64,000 nt of DNA, from positions 52,824 through 116,823 of the forward strand of contig NZ_BMIF01000013.1 in the NCBI RefSeq assembly GCF_014641695.1, written 5' to 3'. Of this stretch, positions 36,979 through 46,037 are shown piece after piece. A program made the position numbers and the translations under genes. The notes under the pieces are model-generated. The model saw nothing but the letters and a program-made list of their open reading frames with translations. It ran no database searches and was not told the DNA's origin. The stretch comes from Nitratireductor aestuarii (lineage in GTDB: Bacteria; Pseudomonadota; Alphaproteobacteria; Rhizobiales; Rhizobiaceae). Within the stretch, counting starts at the first letter, position 1, and the number at the start of each line of letters is the position of its first letter.

Positions 36979-37005
36979 GCCGGGAGCGCTTTTGACGCCC
37001 CCGGC
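36979..37005 (-). terminator. Attenuator-like hairpin between the peroxidase and exporter genes
   Basis: GCCGGGAGCG and CGCCCCCGGC form 10-bp arms with one mismatch around a 7-nt loop, 11 bp after the peroxidase stop. On the minus strand TTTCC follows. It could reduce read-through so that the huge secreted protein is made in excess of its exporter. Confidence 0.5.
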
Positions 37006-37015
37006 CTCCGGTTCG

Positions 37016-40000
37016 TTAGAGCTCGAAGTCGCTCGAGGTGAGGTTGTGCGATCCCTTGATGGAGATCTTGAAGTCCGCCTCAGCGCCGCCCGACGTGTTG
37101 CCCTGGACCACGGTGTAGTCCTGGCCGTCGCGGTTCTCGTGGGTGACCAGAAGCTCGCCATGTGCCCCGGTGAAGGCATCGGAAACCAGCGTGAAGGCCT
37201 GGTTGCCGCCGAGCGAAAGGTTCGCATCGATGCCGCTGAGATCGATCTTGTCGCCGGGCTGGAAGCTCAGGAGCGTATCGCCATCGGCATCAGCGGATGA
37301 CAGGAAGATGAAGGTATCTTCGCCCGCGCCACCGTCCATGACGTTCACCGCAGAGTTGGCGACGATGACGTCATTGCCGATGCCGGTCTTGATGTTCTCA
37401 ACGTCCCAGAGACTGTCGTTGCCAGTCTGTGCGCTGTTCACCGAGCCCTGGCTGAGATCAGCGAACACGTCTGCCGTGATCGTCCTCATGTCCAGCGTGT
37501 CGATGCCCGCGTCGCCGAAGTAGAAGTCATCGCCGTCGTTCTTGGTGGCGAGGAAGGTATCATCGCCGTCACCGCCGAAGATCCGGTCGTCGCCGTCACC
37601 GCCCTCGATCATGTCGTTCCCGGCTTCTCCAAACAGAAGATCGTCGCCGTCGTCGCCGAAGATCATGTCCGCGCCGCTTCCACCGGAGATGACGTCATTG
37701 CCGCCCTTACCGATCATCACGTCGCGACCACTCGTACCGTTCAAGCTATCTTCACCCGCTACACCAAGAACAACATTCTCGTTGCCCTGATCGTCGCCCG
37801 AAGGCCCGGGCACTTCCTCTGCAGGATCTTCTTCCTGGTTGGCGGGAGGCTCGTTCCCGGTCGGCGGCGTCTCGGTGTCGTTGGTGTCGCCACCCTCGTC
37901 GCCGTTGGTGTCCGGGTTCTCGTTCTGGCCGGGCGCGCCCTGCTCATCCTCGTTGCCTTCGTCGATGATTTCACCGTCGTTGAGGGCGAGGGAAGCGAGC
38001 TGGATCGCCTGCATCACAAGTTCATTGTCCCCGTTGTCCAGCGCAATGTTCGGTATGCCGCTCTGCGTGGAGAAGGTGATCTTGAAGTTGCTGCTGGTGC
38101 CGACCAGCGTCATCGTGCCGTCCACGTTCTGCACGACGTCATAGTCGTCTTGCGTCGTGTTCGGAGGCAGGACGATGACATCCTGAGGACGCATCGGGCC
38201 GATGATCTTGTCGTTGCCGCCATTGGACCTGAACACCAGGCGGTGTGCCGATGCCAGACCGGAGATGTCGACCGTGTCATCACCCGCTGAACCGATCACC
38301 GTCAGCGTGTTGAGACGCAGGCTCGTTTCTTCACCGGATTCCGCGAAGTCGCCGATGAATTCGTAGCGGTCGCCGCCCGCACCGGTACCGTTGAGGACGA
38401 TTTCCTCGATCTCGGTCAGTTCGGCGATCACCTCAGGCGTGCCCTCGACGCCGTTGGCCACGACCGTGCGTGTGACAACGATTTCGGTGGCTGCACCCCG
38501 AAGCACGAGCCCCGGGATGACATCCTGCGCATCTTCAGCCGGATAGAAGCGAAAGATCTCGTAGACAGAGTCGTCGCCGGTGATGACGAACGTATCGCCA
38601 GCAATGCCTTCCGATCCGCCATCGACCACGTCCCAGCCTCCGCTTGGCGCCTGCCAGTGGATGACGTCGTCGCCGCTGCCGCCGAAGACTTCATCGTTGC
38701 CTGCGCCGCCGAAGATGATGTCGTCGCCGGCCAGACCGTTGATCGTGTCGTTCCCCAATTCGCCGCGGATGGTGTCGCTGGCCGAAGTTCCGGTCAGCGT
38801 GTCGTCCTGAGGCGTACCGATGATGTCGGTCTGACCCTCGAGGATGAAGTCGGCCCAGGAAATTGCGTTAGCGCCGGCTCCCGTCACTCCCTCGAGCGTG
38901 ATCGTGCTCTCACCATCGATCGTAATGACAGTTTCGGTTGCGCCGGTCTGTATTACCACCCTGGTGTCAAAGTTGGCGTCGGTGATACCGAGGCCGCGCA
39001 GGTCAATCCTGTCCTGACCACCATTCGGGTTGGCGTCGAAGCCGATGACCCTGTCATGGCCGAAGTCCGGCGTGTCGTACACAAGGATGTCATTTCCGCC
39101 GCCACCAGTGATGGTGTCATCCCCTGCGCCGCCCCGGATGATGTCATCACCGGCACCGCCGTTGAGCGTGTCGTTTCCGTCACCACCATCGAGGTAGTCG
39201 TTGCCGGCATTGCCGTTCAGCGTGTCGTCTCCGTCACCACCGCTGATATAGTCGTCACCCTCATCGCCGTGGAGCGTATCATTGCCACCACCGCCGTAGA
39301 GGCTGTCATTGCCTGCACCACCGCGGATGATGTTGTCCAGCTCATTGCCTGCACCGGTAAAGTCGCCCGTTCCGGTGTAGGTCAGACGCTCGACATTAGC
39401 ATCGAGATTGTAGCTGTCGATGCTGGCTTCGATCGTGTCCGTGCCACCGCCGGCGAGTTCTACGACGGTATCGCCGTAGTCGTCGACAATGTAGGTGTCG
39501 TTACCAGCGCCGCCGACCAGCAGATCCGCGCCTGCACCACCATTGAGCCTATCAGCGCCGTTGTTGCCGAAGAGCATGTCGTCCGCGCTGTCACCCAGCA
39601 GGGTCGTTGCACCGGCTCCCTGAGCGTCGGCGAGGATGGTGCTGACACCAGCCTCTGCCCGAAGCGTCAGTACGCCGTTTTCGTCTGCTGCTACGGCTGT
39701 GCTGAGGGCAAAGGACCCGCGGAAGACCTCGTCGCCTTCGTCGTCGGCCAGGTAGAGCTGGTAGCCCTTGAAGTCGCCGCCGTCGAAGTTGATCGTCTCG
39801 ACAGAGTTGCCGTTGAAGTGGCCAACGACACGGATCTCATTGCCGTTGACGTTGATGACCAGGTCGCCGTTGTTGGCTCGACCGAAGTTGAGCGCATCAA
39901 GGCTCGCGCCATTGGTCGCGATCTTGATGCGGTCGTTGCCCGAGGAGTCCTCGATCTTGTCGTCGCCATCATTGATGCCAAAGACGTAGAGGTCGTCGTC

Positions 40001-43000
40001 GGCACCGCCCCGCAGTGTATCGTTGCCCGCGCCACCGATCAGCACGTCATTGCCTTCACCGCCGTTCAGGATGTCATTGCCGTCGAAGCCCATAAGAACA
40101 TCGTGGATGAGGCCGGTGTCCTCCTGGTCGCCGTTCAGCGTTTCGGTTGCGCCTGTTCCGTTGATCACGTTCATCGTGAGGTCGGTGAACTCGAGCCTTT
40201 CGATGTTGCGGACGGTGTCGCGGCCGTCCAGAACCGGCCGTTCCGTTACGCCTTCGATGTTGTCGGTCAGCGGGTCAGTTTCATCCGAGGCAGGCGGGGC
40301 GTGTTCGACATAGAGGCTGTCGTCCTTGTTCACGCCGAAGTCGTAGTTCACGCGAACGTCGGTGTAGACAGCCGTATCGATGTCGCCCGCCTTGTTGCCG
40401 TCGACGATCTCACGCACGATGGAGAGCTGGCCCGGATTGAGTTCCCCTTCCAGCATCAGGGTGTCGAGGCCCTTGCCGCCGAACTGCGCGACGGCTCCCT
40501 CCACGAGCTCGCCATTCACCATGTCAGCTTCGCGGTAGACCTTCTTGCTCATGCCGTCGGCGGTATAGACCTGGTCTCCGACGGTGATGCGGATGCGGAC
40601 GTTCAGCCACTTATCGCCATCGATAATGTCGTTACCGGCGAGGCCCTTGATGCGGTCGCTGCCGCCGCCACCGAGCAGAATGTCGGATGCATCCGCCGTC
40701 TCGAAGAGAACCTGCACCGGAACGCCGTCCCGGCCCACTTCGGTGTAGGCAGTCAGGTGCGCGACGATCTTGTCGAGCCCGTCGATGAGGCTCACGTTCT
40801 CTTCAAGCAGTGCGTTTGAGTAGGCGTAGAGCGGCATGCCCGGCGCTGGAATTGCGGCCGTACCGGTTGCTTCGACACGCGTGTTCACAGGGACCACGCG
40901 ACCGGTCAGCGTATCGTTGTGCTTCCAGCCCGACAGGCCTTCGACCAGGTCGAAGCGGTCGCGCAGGATGAAGGCCTCCTGATTGGCGAAAATAGGGATG
41001 CCGAGGTCGGAATTTGCCGCGTTCGGATCGTCCTTGTGGATCGCCCAGTCGAAGCCGGACATACCGTTATTGCGCTGGATGCCGCTGCCCTGGAACATGA
41101 TGTCGTCGCCGGCTTCGGCATCGTAGTCGGTGTCGCCGCCCTGGCCGTTGAGGACGTCATTGCCCTTGATGGTCGAGTTGAACATCAGCTCGGAGTTCTC
41201 GCCCGCCAGCGTGTCGAAGCGGTCGCCGCCTTCGATCCAGTCATCACCGGCTTCGCCCAGCAGGAAGTCCATGCCGTCGCCACCCATGATGAAGTCGTCG
41301 CCGATGCCACCCCAGACCTGCTTGCCGTCCGGACCTGCGATCAGGAAGTCGTTGCCCTGATTGCCGAAGATGAGAGCAAGGCCACTGCCGCCATGGATGA
41401 CGTCATTGCCTTCCTCGCCATGCAGGAAGTCCATCTGGCCGATGTCGGTGCCGGCATTGGTGATGATGTCGTCGCCCTTGCCGCCGTGGATATGGTCGAC
41501 GCCGTAGCCAGCCTCGATGCGATCGTTGCCCTCGCCACCCCAGACCGTGTCGTCACCTTCACCGGCGATGATATGGTCGTCATCATCGGTACCCTGGATG
41601 ACGACGTGCTCCACACCATCGTAGCGCAGATAATTCCTGTCTTGGGCGTCAACGCCACGCTGGACCATCTTGCCGAGAAGGGCTTCCCAGAAAATGTTCT
41701 CGTGCTGCGGATCATCGAGCCCCGTCATGGCCAGCTGCTTGTCGTAATTGACATAGAGCACCCGGTCTGGCGTCGAGAAGATATCTCCCGGTATGGCCGT
41801 GCCGGTCTCGCCAATGTCCGTGTTGCGCTGGATCATCTTGGCAAGCGAATTGCCTTCCAGCTCCGAGATCAGGTTCAGACCCTGGACGCGAGACAGGTAA
41901 TAGAAGCGATCTGCATCCTGCAGCCGTTCCATCTGCATTTCGAAGATGAAGGAGAAAGTGGAGCCCAGCATGCCGCCGAAGTCCATCTTCTTTTCGGCCA
42001 GGCCGCCGACCCAAAGATCGACTCTGTTCAGGCCGCCAAGATTGGATGCATAGGCGCCGCTGGCGCCGAGGAACGCGGCACGATCCTCAGCCGAGGGAGC
42101 TGTAATGGTGCGGTAATGGCCTGGCGTGTCGTCCGTCGCGGGCACCCACACCTGTTCGTCCGTACCGAAGACTATTGCCATCGCCGCCGCGCGCTTGCCG
42201 TCGATCGTGGTTTCAGCCTCGATCAATGCATGCGTGCCATAGGCTGCAATGAAGTTGACGATCGATGCCGGGTTCTTGAGATTGACCGCGAAGTCGATCC
42301 AGTTGTCGTACGGCTTGAGCTGGGTATCGCCACCCGCCATCGCCTGGAACTGGGCACGTGCTTCGTTCAGCGTCGGCATACCGGTGTCGCGGCCGCGAGC
42401 GATGTTGATGGTTGCCAGGTCGAGCGGTATGCCCAGCAGCTGGTTGCGCAGCGTGTTGGTGACGAATTCGTCAATTTCGTTGCCAAGCTGGCCGCTCATG
42501 CCACGGATGATCGCACCCGCAGCCTGTTCGTGCGTCAGCGCCCCGTTGTTGTCATAGCCCACCGGGTTGAGGAACGCTTCGAACAGCGCCATGTCGTCAC
42601 GTTCGCCATCGGCATACTGGCGCTCTACGTTTTCGTTCAGCATCGAATGGCCGAAGCGATACACCACGTTCGCAAACTCGGCGAAGATGGCCGGATTGAT
42701 GTCCGGATCCGGCTCGAACAGGAACGCATCGACATCCGGCTGCATCTTGCGCGCGAATTCCTCGAAGACGAGGTGCTGGTACTCCATTTCCGTGACGAAG
42801 CGCGCGGCCTGGAAGAGGCGAGCGCCGTCCCAGACGAGATCTTCGAGATCGTCGTCAGCTGGGAGAGCGGTAACCTTCACCAGCAGCCATTCATTAAGGA
42901 ATGCGAGATCGCCGTCCTCGGCAGCTTCCAGCGCCACCCGCTTCGTTTCGTCCACCATGCGATTGTGCTCGCTGTGGAAGACATGGTGGATCGCGGTCAG

Positions 43001-44368
43001 GCCGATGTTCTCGTTGCCGCGACCATCGCCGGTCACATAGTGAGCATCGAGAAGCTCGTCGTCGTAGGCAAGGTTGTTGCCCATATTGGTCGGGATAATG
43101 TTACCGGCCACATCGTCATCATCAGCAGGAAGCCCAGCTGTAGGCACAGCATTGTGCGCAATATCATCGATGAAGGCATGGCCGGTGCGGAAGGCGTTGA
43201 CGGCAGCCGGGCTCACGGGACTATCTGGATCGCCTTCGACCAGCACGTCGTCTGCCGTACCGAATATGCCGTCGCCGCCAACGCCCACCACGAGCTGCGG
43301 ATAGCCGTACGGGCCAGGGATGAAATTGCCGTATTCGTCGGCGGCGATCAGTGGGATGTTACCAACGTCCGTGTCGGAAAGCTCGATGCCGAGCATTTCC
43401 CGTGCTTGTTGCTTCACGTCAGCCCAGGTAGCCATGCCATCGGGGTGACCCAGCAGATAACCGGTATCCACCGGCTTGCCGTCAACCAAGGTATACTCGC
43501 GCATGAAGACCTGCTTCGATGCGTGCGAGCCATAGGTCTGGTTCTGGTCGACCCAGGGCGTCGTCGTGTTGCGCGCATCCTCACCGGTGCTCGCCCGGGT
43601 CAGCACCATGAAATTCGTCTGCGGGCTGGCCGGATTGTAGAGCGGATCGTCTGGCGAGAGCGGAATGTAGACCGTGCCGTTGCCGCCTTTTGCGACCAGG
43701 TCGAGGCCGTGGTCGAAGAATTGGCCGAACAGCGTAAACATCGAGTTGTAGGACGCGGAGTCGCCGATATCAGGCGACACGTTCGGCAGCAGGATCGTAA
43801 CGCCATCCATCTCGATGCCGTGCTGCTCCAGCAACGTGTCCAGGTTGGCCTTTACCGTCGCATAGCTCTGCGAGTTCGGCGATAGATCCTTCAGGGTCTG
43901 ATAGGCCGATCGAATGTCCTGCAGAGCCGTGGCCTGCGCGGCCCCGGTGACGCCAGCGTGTTCAAGCGCTGCAATGATCGCGGCCGGATTGTCCAGCGTC
44001 TGGTCAACGATCAGGTTCGAGATCAGGCGCGGATGGGAGTCGACAACGTCGCCATTGGCACCGTAGTCGTTGTTCAAGGAATAGGGGAACGTACCAGTGC
44101 CCTCAACGTAGCTTTGTTCCGTCAGGTACGTGAACTCATAGTCCGCTGCACCCCATTCGCTACGTCCAGGCAAGAGGTTGTTGTAGCTGCCGTCGACCGT
44201 GCGCAGGCCATAGGGCAACAGATGAGCCTGCGGCGAGGCGGGCGACTCCGTATCGAAGCCGCCAGCTTCTGCAACGAGCTTGTCCAGATCTTCGCCCGCC
44301 GCATGCCGTTCTGCGATCTTGATCTGTTTGAGGATGAACTCCAGATCGTGTTTGACGATATTTACCAT
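37016..44368 (-). CDS. Giant RTX animal-type heme peroxidase (MopA-like)
   Basis: A 2450-residue secreted peroxidase. The ATG at 44368 (MVNIVKHDLEFILKQ) is preceded by GGGAGGCGG and is preferred to the frame start at 44488. Residues ~60-850 form an animal heme peroxidase domain. FGQFFDHGLDLV holds distal His220, HHVFHSEHNRM the catalytic Arg470, and NVVYRFGHSMLNE proximal His574. The usual DHD calcium site reads DHG. Six clusters of RTX nonapeptides follow at about residues 922-1010, 1412-1456, 1595-1630, 1680-1765, 1853-1910 and 2209-2273, with a Glu/Asn/Pro-rich linker at ~2136-2192. The C-terminus ends SSDFEL, a typical type I secretion signal. The architecture matches Mn(II)-oxidising MopA peroxidases; substrate here is inferred. 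Exporter genes follow directly. Confidence 0.93.
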   Translation of the reverse strand: MVNIVKHDLEFILKQIKIAERHAAGEDLDKLVAEAGGFDTESPASPQAHLLPYGLRTVDGSYNNLLPGRSEWGAADYEFTYLTEQSYVEGTGTFPYSLNNDYGANGDVVDSHPRLISNLIVDQTLDNPAAIIAALEHAGVTGAAQATALQDIRSAYQTLKDLSPNSQSYATVKANLDTLLEQHGIEMDGVTILLPNVSPDIGDSASYNSMFTLFGQFFDHGLDLVAKGGNGTVYIPLSPDDPLYNPASPQTNFMVLTRASTGEDARNTTTPWVDQNQTYGSHASKQVFMREYTLVDGKPVDTGYLLGHPDGMATWADVKQQAREMLGIELSDTDVGNIPLIAADEYGNFIPGPYGYPQLVVGVGGDGIFGTADDVLVEGDPDSPVSPAAVNAFRTGHAFIDDIAHNAVPTAGLPADDDDVAGNIIPTNMGNNLAYDDELLDAHYVTGDGRGNENIGLTAIHHVFHSEHNRMVDETKRVALEAAEDGDLAFLNEWLLVKVTALPADDDLEDLVWDGARLFQAARFVTEMEYQHLVFEEFARKMQPDVDAFLFEPDPDINPAIFAEFANVVYRFGHSMLNENVERQYADGERDDMALFEAFLNPVGYDNNGALTHEQAAGAIIRGMSGQLGNEIDEFVTNTLRNQLLGIPLDLATINIARGRDTGMPTLNEARAQFQAMAGGDTQLKPYDNWIDFAVNLKNPASIVNFIAAYGTHALIEAETTIDGKRAAAMAIVFGTDEQVWVPATDDTPGHYRTITAPSAEDRAAFLGASGAYASNLGGLNRVDLWVGGLAEKKMDFGGMLGSTFSFIFEMQMERLQDADRFYYLSRVQGLNLISELEGNSLAKMIQRNTDIGETGTAIPGDIFSTPDRVLYVNYDKQLAMTGLDDPQHENIFWEALLGKMVQRGVDAQDRNYLRYDGVEHVVIQGTDDDDHIIAGEGDDTVWGGEGNDRIEAGYGVDHIHGGKGDDIITNAGTDIGQMDFLHGEEGNDVIHGGSGLALIFGNQGNDFLIAGPDGKQVWGGIGDDFIMGGDGMDFLLGEAGDDWIEGGDRFDTLAGENSELMFNSTIKGNDVLNGQGGDTDYDAEAGDDIMFQGSGIQRNNGMSGFDWAIHKDDPNAANSDLGIPIFANQEAFILRDRFDLVEGLSGWKHNDTLTGRVVPVNTRVEATGTAAIPAPGMPLYAYSNALLEENVSLIDGLDKIVAHLTAYTEVGRDGVPVQVLFETADASDILLGGGGSDRIKGLAGNDIIDGDKWLNVRIRITVGDQVYTADGMSKKVYREADMVNGELVEGAVAQFGGKGLDTLMLEGELNPGQLSIVREIVDGNKAGDIDTAVYTDVRVNYDFGVNKDDSLYVEHAPPASDETDPLTDNIEGVTERPVLDGRDTVRNIERLEFTDLTMNVINGTGATETLNGDQEDTGLIHDVLMGFDGNDILNGGEGNDVLIGGAGNDTLRGGADDDLYVFGINDGDDKIEDSSGNDRIKIATNGASLDALNFGRANNGDLVINVNGNEIRVVGHFNGNSVETINFDGGDFKGYQLYLADDEGDEVFRGSFALSTAVAADENGVLTLRAEAGVSTILADAQGAGATTLLGDSADDMLFGNNGADRLNGGAGADLLVGGAGNDTYIVDDYGDTVVELAGGGTDTIEASIDSYNLDANVERLTYTGTGDFTGAGNELDNIIRGGAGNDSLYGGGGNDTLHGDEGDDYISGGDGDDTLNGNAGNDYLDGGDGNDTLNGGAGDDIIRGGAGDDTITGGGGNDILVYDTPDFGHDRVIGFDANPNGGQDRIDLRGLGITDANFDTRVVIQTGATETVITIDGESTITLEGVTGAGANAISWADFILEGQTDIIGTPQDDTLTGTSASDTIRGELGNDTINGLAGDDIIFGGAGNDEVFGGSGDDVIHWQAPSGGWDVVDGGSEGIAGDTFVITGDDSVYEIFRFYPAEDAQDVIPGLVLRGAATEIVVTRTVVANGVEGTPEVIAELTEIEEIVLNGTGAGGDRYEFIGDFAESGEETSLRLNTLTVIGSAGDDTVDISGLASAHRLVFRSNGGNDKIIGPMRPQDVIVLPPNTTQDDYDVVQNVDGTMTLVGTSSNFKITFSTQSGIPNIALDNGDNELVMQAIQLASLALNDGEIIDEGNEDEQGAPGQNENPDTNGDEGGDTNDTETPPTGNEPPANQEEDPAEEVPGPSGDDQGNENVVLGVAGEDSLNGTSGRDVMIGKGGNDVISGGSGADMIFGDDGDDLLFGEAGNDMIEGGDGDDRIFGGDGDDTFLATKNDGDDFYFGDAGIDTLDMRTITADVFADLSQGSVNSAQTGNDSLWDVENIKTGIGNDVIVANSAVNVMDGGAGEDTFIFLSSADADGDTLLSFQPGDKIDLSGIDANLSLGGNQAFTLVSDAFTGAHGELLVTHENRDGQDYTVVQGNTSGGAEADFKISIKGSHNLTSSDFEL

Positions 44369-44630
44369 TTTCCGCCTCCCGTCTTGGTTTGAAAACCGTG
44401 CGCTCTGCTCTGGGGACAGATCGCGCCTTGGGAGACATGATGCTGGGAACGGGGGCGGGGAGATATTTCGGATGGTCCGATAAATCACTTCCCCAGAAGG
44501 GCAACAGGCCCAGTTCCGTAGCCTTGGCCTCGACCCCGACTTTGGTCCAGCATCCTCATCCGACTATCGGACGTGCACAGACGCGTAACGTGTTATAATG
44601 TGCAATGGGGAAGAGGCGGGGAATTGGATC
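44369..44630. promoter_or_regulatory. Divergent control region of the peroxidase operon and its kinase
   Basis: The 262-bp region contains two related palindromes: TCGGA-TGG-TCCGA at 44468-44480 and TCCGA-CTA-TCGGA at 44559-44571. A perfect -10 hexamer TATAAT (44594-44599) serves the kinase gene, with the second palindrome at its -35 position. These are good candidates for sites bound by the NarL-type regulator encoded next door. Confidence 0.6.
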
Positions 44631-46037
44631 ATGGGGGTTCTCGCATTCACGGTACCGCGCAGACGATGGGCTGACGGCTTCACCCGCATGAGCCAGTCGT
44701 CACAGTTCGCGCTCGCCGGCGGCATGGTGATGCTGGCGGCAATGACCGTCGGTGGCCTCATCATCTCCGGCATCATCGCACGCGCCACAATCGACAGCAC
44801 GGCGACCAGGTCGGCGCTGTTTCTCGACAGCCTGATCTCGCCCGTCGTTCAGGAACTTGCCACGAAGGATGCCCTGGAGCCGGACAGCATCGTCCAGTTG
44901 GACGCTCTCTTGAAGAGTGGTCCCATCGCTGAGCGCTTCGTGCACGTGGATCTCTGGCTGCCCACCGGTTCAATTGCCTATTCGACCAGCCGCGAGCTCA
45001 TGGGCGGCAGCTTCGAGACACCCGACGGCGCTCTTCACGCGCTTTCCGGCAATATAGAGGCGAGATATACGGATCTCGCAGCAGGCGAACACGTGGCCCG
45101 CGGGTGGAAGACGCGCTACCTCGAGATCTATGTGCCCATTCGCGAGCATCTCTCTGGCCGGGTTATTGCGGTTGTCGAGGTGCATGAACTGGCGGAGCCT
45201 CTCCATGAGAAACTGCTGTGGCTGAGAACGCAGACCTGGATCGTCATGGCCGTGGCGACCTTCCTCATCGGCGCCGCTTTGATCACCATCGTCTGGCACA
45301 GCGGCCGATTGCTCGCTGAACATCAGCTCGCCCTGCGAAACCGCCTGAAAGAGATCGAACTCGTTTCCGAACAGAACCGGAAGCTGCGAGACAAGGTGCA
45401 GCGTGCCTCGGCGCGCCTTGCCGAGATGAACGAGGCCTATCTCCGCAACGTTGGCGCGGAGCTCCACGATGGGCCGGCGCAGCTTGTGAGCCTTGCCGCC
45501 CTGAAGCTGGAACAGATCCGGCGCGCCGATGAACGGGAGAAGCGAGAGGGAATTTTGCGGTCGCTTGAGAGCGTGCTGAAGGAGGCCCTGCATAACATGC
45601 GCACCATTGCGCACGGCCTGATGATCCCCGAGATCGCCGGGCTGACGCTCTGCGAGACCATCCGATCGGCTGCGGCGGCGCACGAACGGCGCACCGGAAC
45701 GGTGGTAACCGTGAACTGCGACGAGATCGGTGGCAATGTTTCGCAAGCCCTGCGCATCTGCGCCTACCGTTTTGTGCAGGAAGGGCTGAACAACGCGTTC
45801 CGGCACGCCGGAGCCAACGGTCAGACGGTAACAGGTCGGGTGGACGGCCGCCTGCTGTCGCTCAGGGTCAGCGATGGCGGCTCAGGTTCGTCGGGCCGGT
45901 CACGGGGTCGCGGTTTGGGGCTCACAGGTCTGCGCGAGCGGGTAGAAAGCCTCGGCGGCACATTTTCCATGAGCCGCACGGCCTCGGGCACAACCGTAGA
46001 AATGACAGTCAATCTGGGTCAGGGGGAAGAGCCATGA
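44631..46037 (+). CDS. NarX/DegS-type sensor histidine kinase (second paralogue)
   Basis: A 468-residue membrane kinase divergent from the peroxidase gene. The frame opens at 44598, but that ATG overlaps a TATAAT box, so the ATG at 44631 (or 44691) is preferred. Two membrane helices (FALAGGMVMLAAMTVGGLIISGIIA, and WIVMAVATFLIGAALITIVW) frame a ~150-residue periplasmic sensor with the pattern HVDLWLPTGSIAYSTSRELMGGSF. HisKA_3 follows, with the phospho-histidine in VGAELHDGPAQLVSLAALKL (His279), then HATPase (AYRFVQEGLNNAFRHAGANG; GRGLGLTGLRERVESLGGTF). Its stop overlaps the regulator start by 4 bp. Confidence 0.92.
   Translation: MGVLAFTVPRRRWADGFTRMSQSSQFALAGGMVMLAAMTVGGLIISGIIARATIDSTATRSALFLDSLISPVVQELATKDALEPDSIVQLDALLKSGPIAERFVHVDLWLPTGSIAYSTSRELMGGSFETPDGALHALSGNIEARYTDLAAGEHVARGWKTRYLEIYVPIREHLSGRVIAVVEVHELAEPLHEKLLWLRTQTWIVMAVATFLIGAALITIVWHSGRLLAEHQLALRNRLKEIELVSEQNRKLRDKVQRASARLAEMNEAYLRNVGAELHDGPAQLVSLAALKLEQIRRADEREKREGILRSLESVLKEALHNMRTIAHGLMIPEIAGLTLCETIRSAAAAHERRTGTVVTVNCDEIGGNVSQALRICAYRFVQEGLNNAFRHAGANGQTVTGRVDGRLLSLRVSDGGSGSSGRSRGRGLGLTGLRERVESLGGTFSMSRTASGTTVEMTVNLGQGEEP

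Noticed and set aside
38657..40819. 720-codon open frame on the plus strand
   Set aside because: Antisense to RTX repeats of the peroxidase gene; same codon artefact, no ribosome-binding site or recognisable motif.
40919..43885. 988-codon open frame on the plus strand
   Set aside because: Antisense to the peroxidase domain, whose conserved heme residues show that the minus strand is coding.
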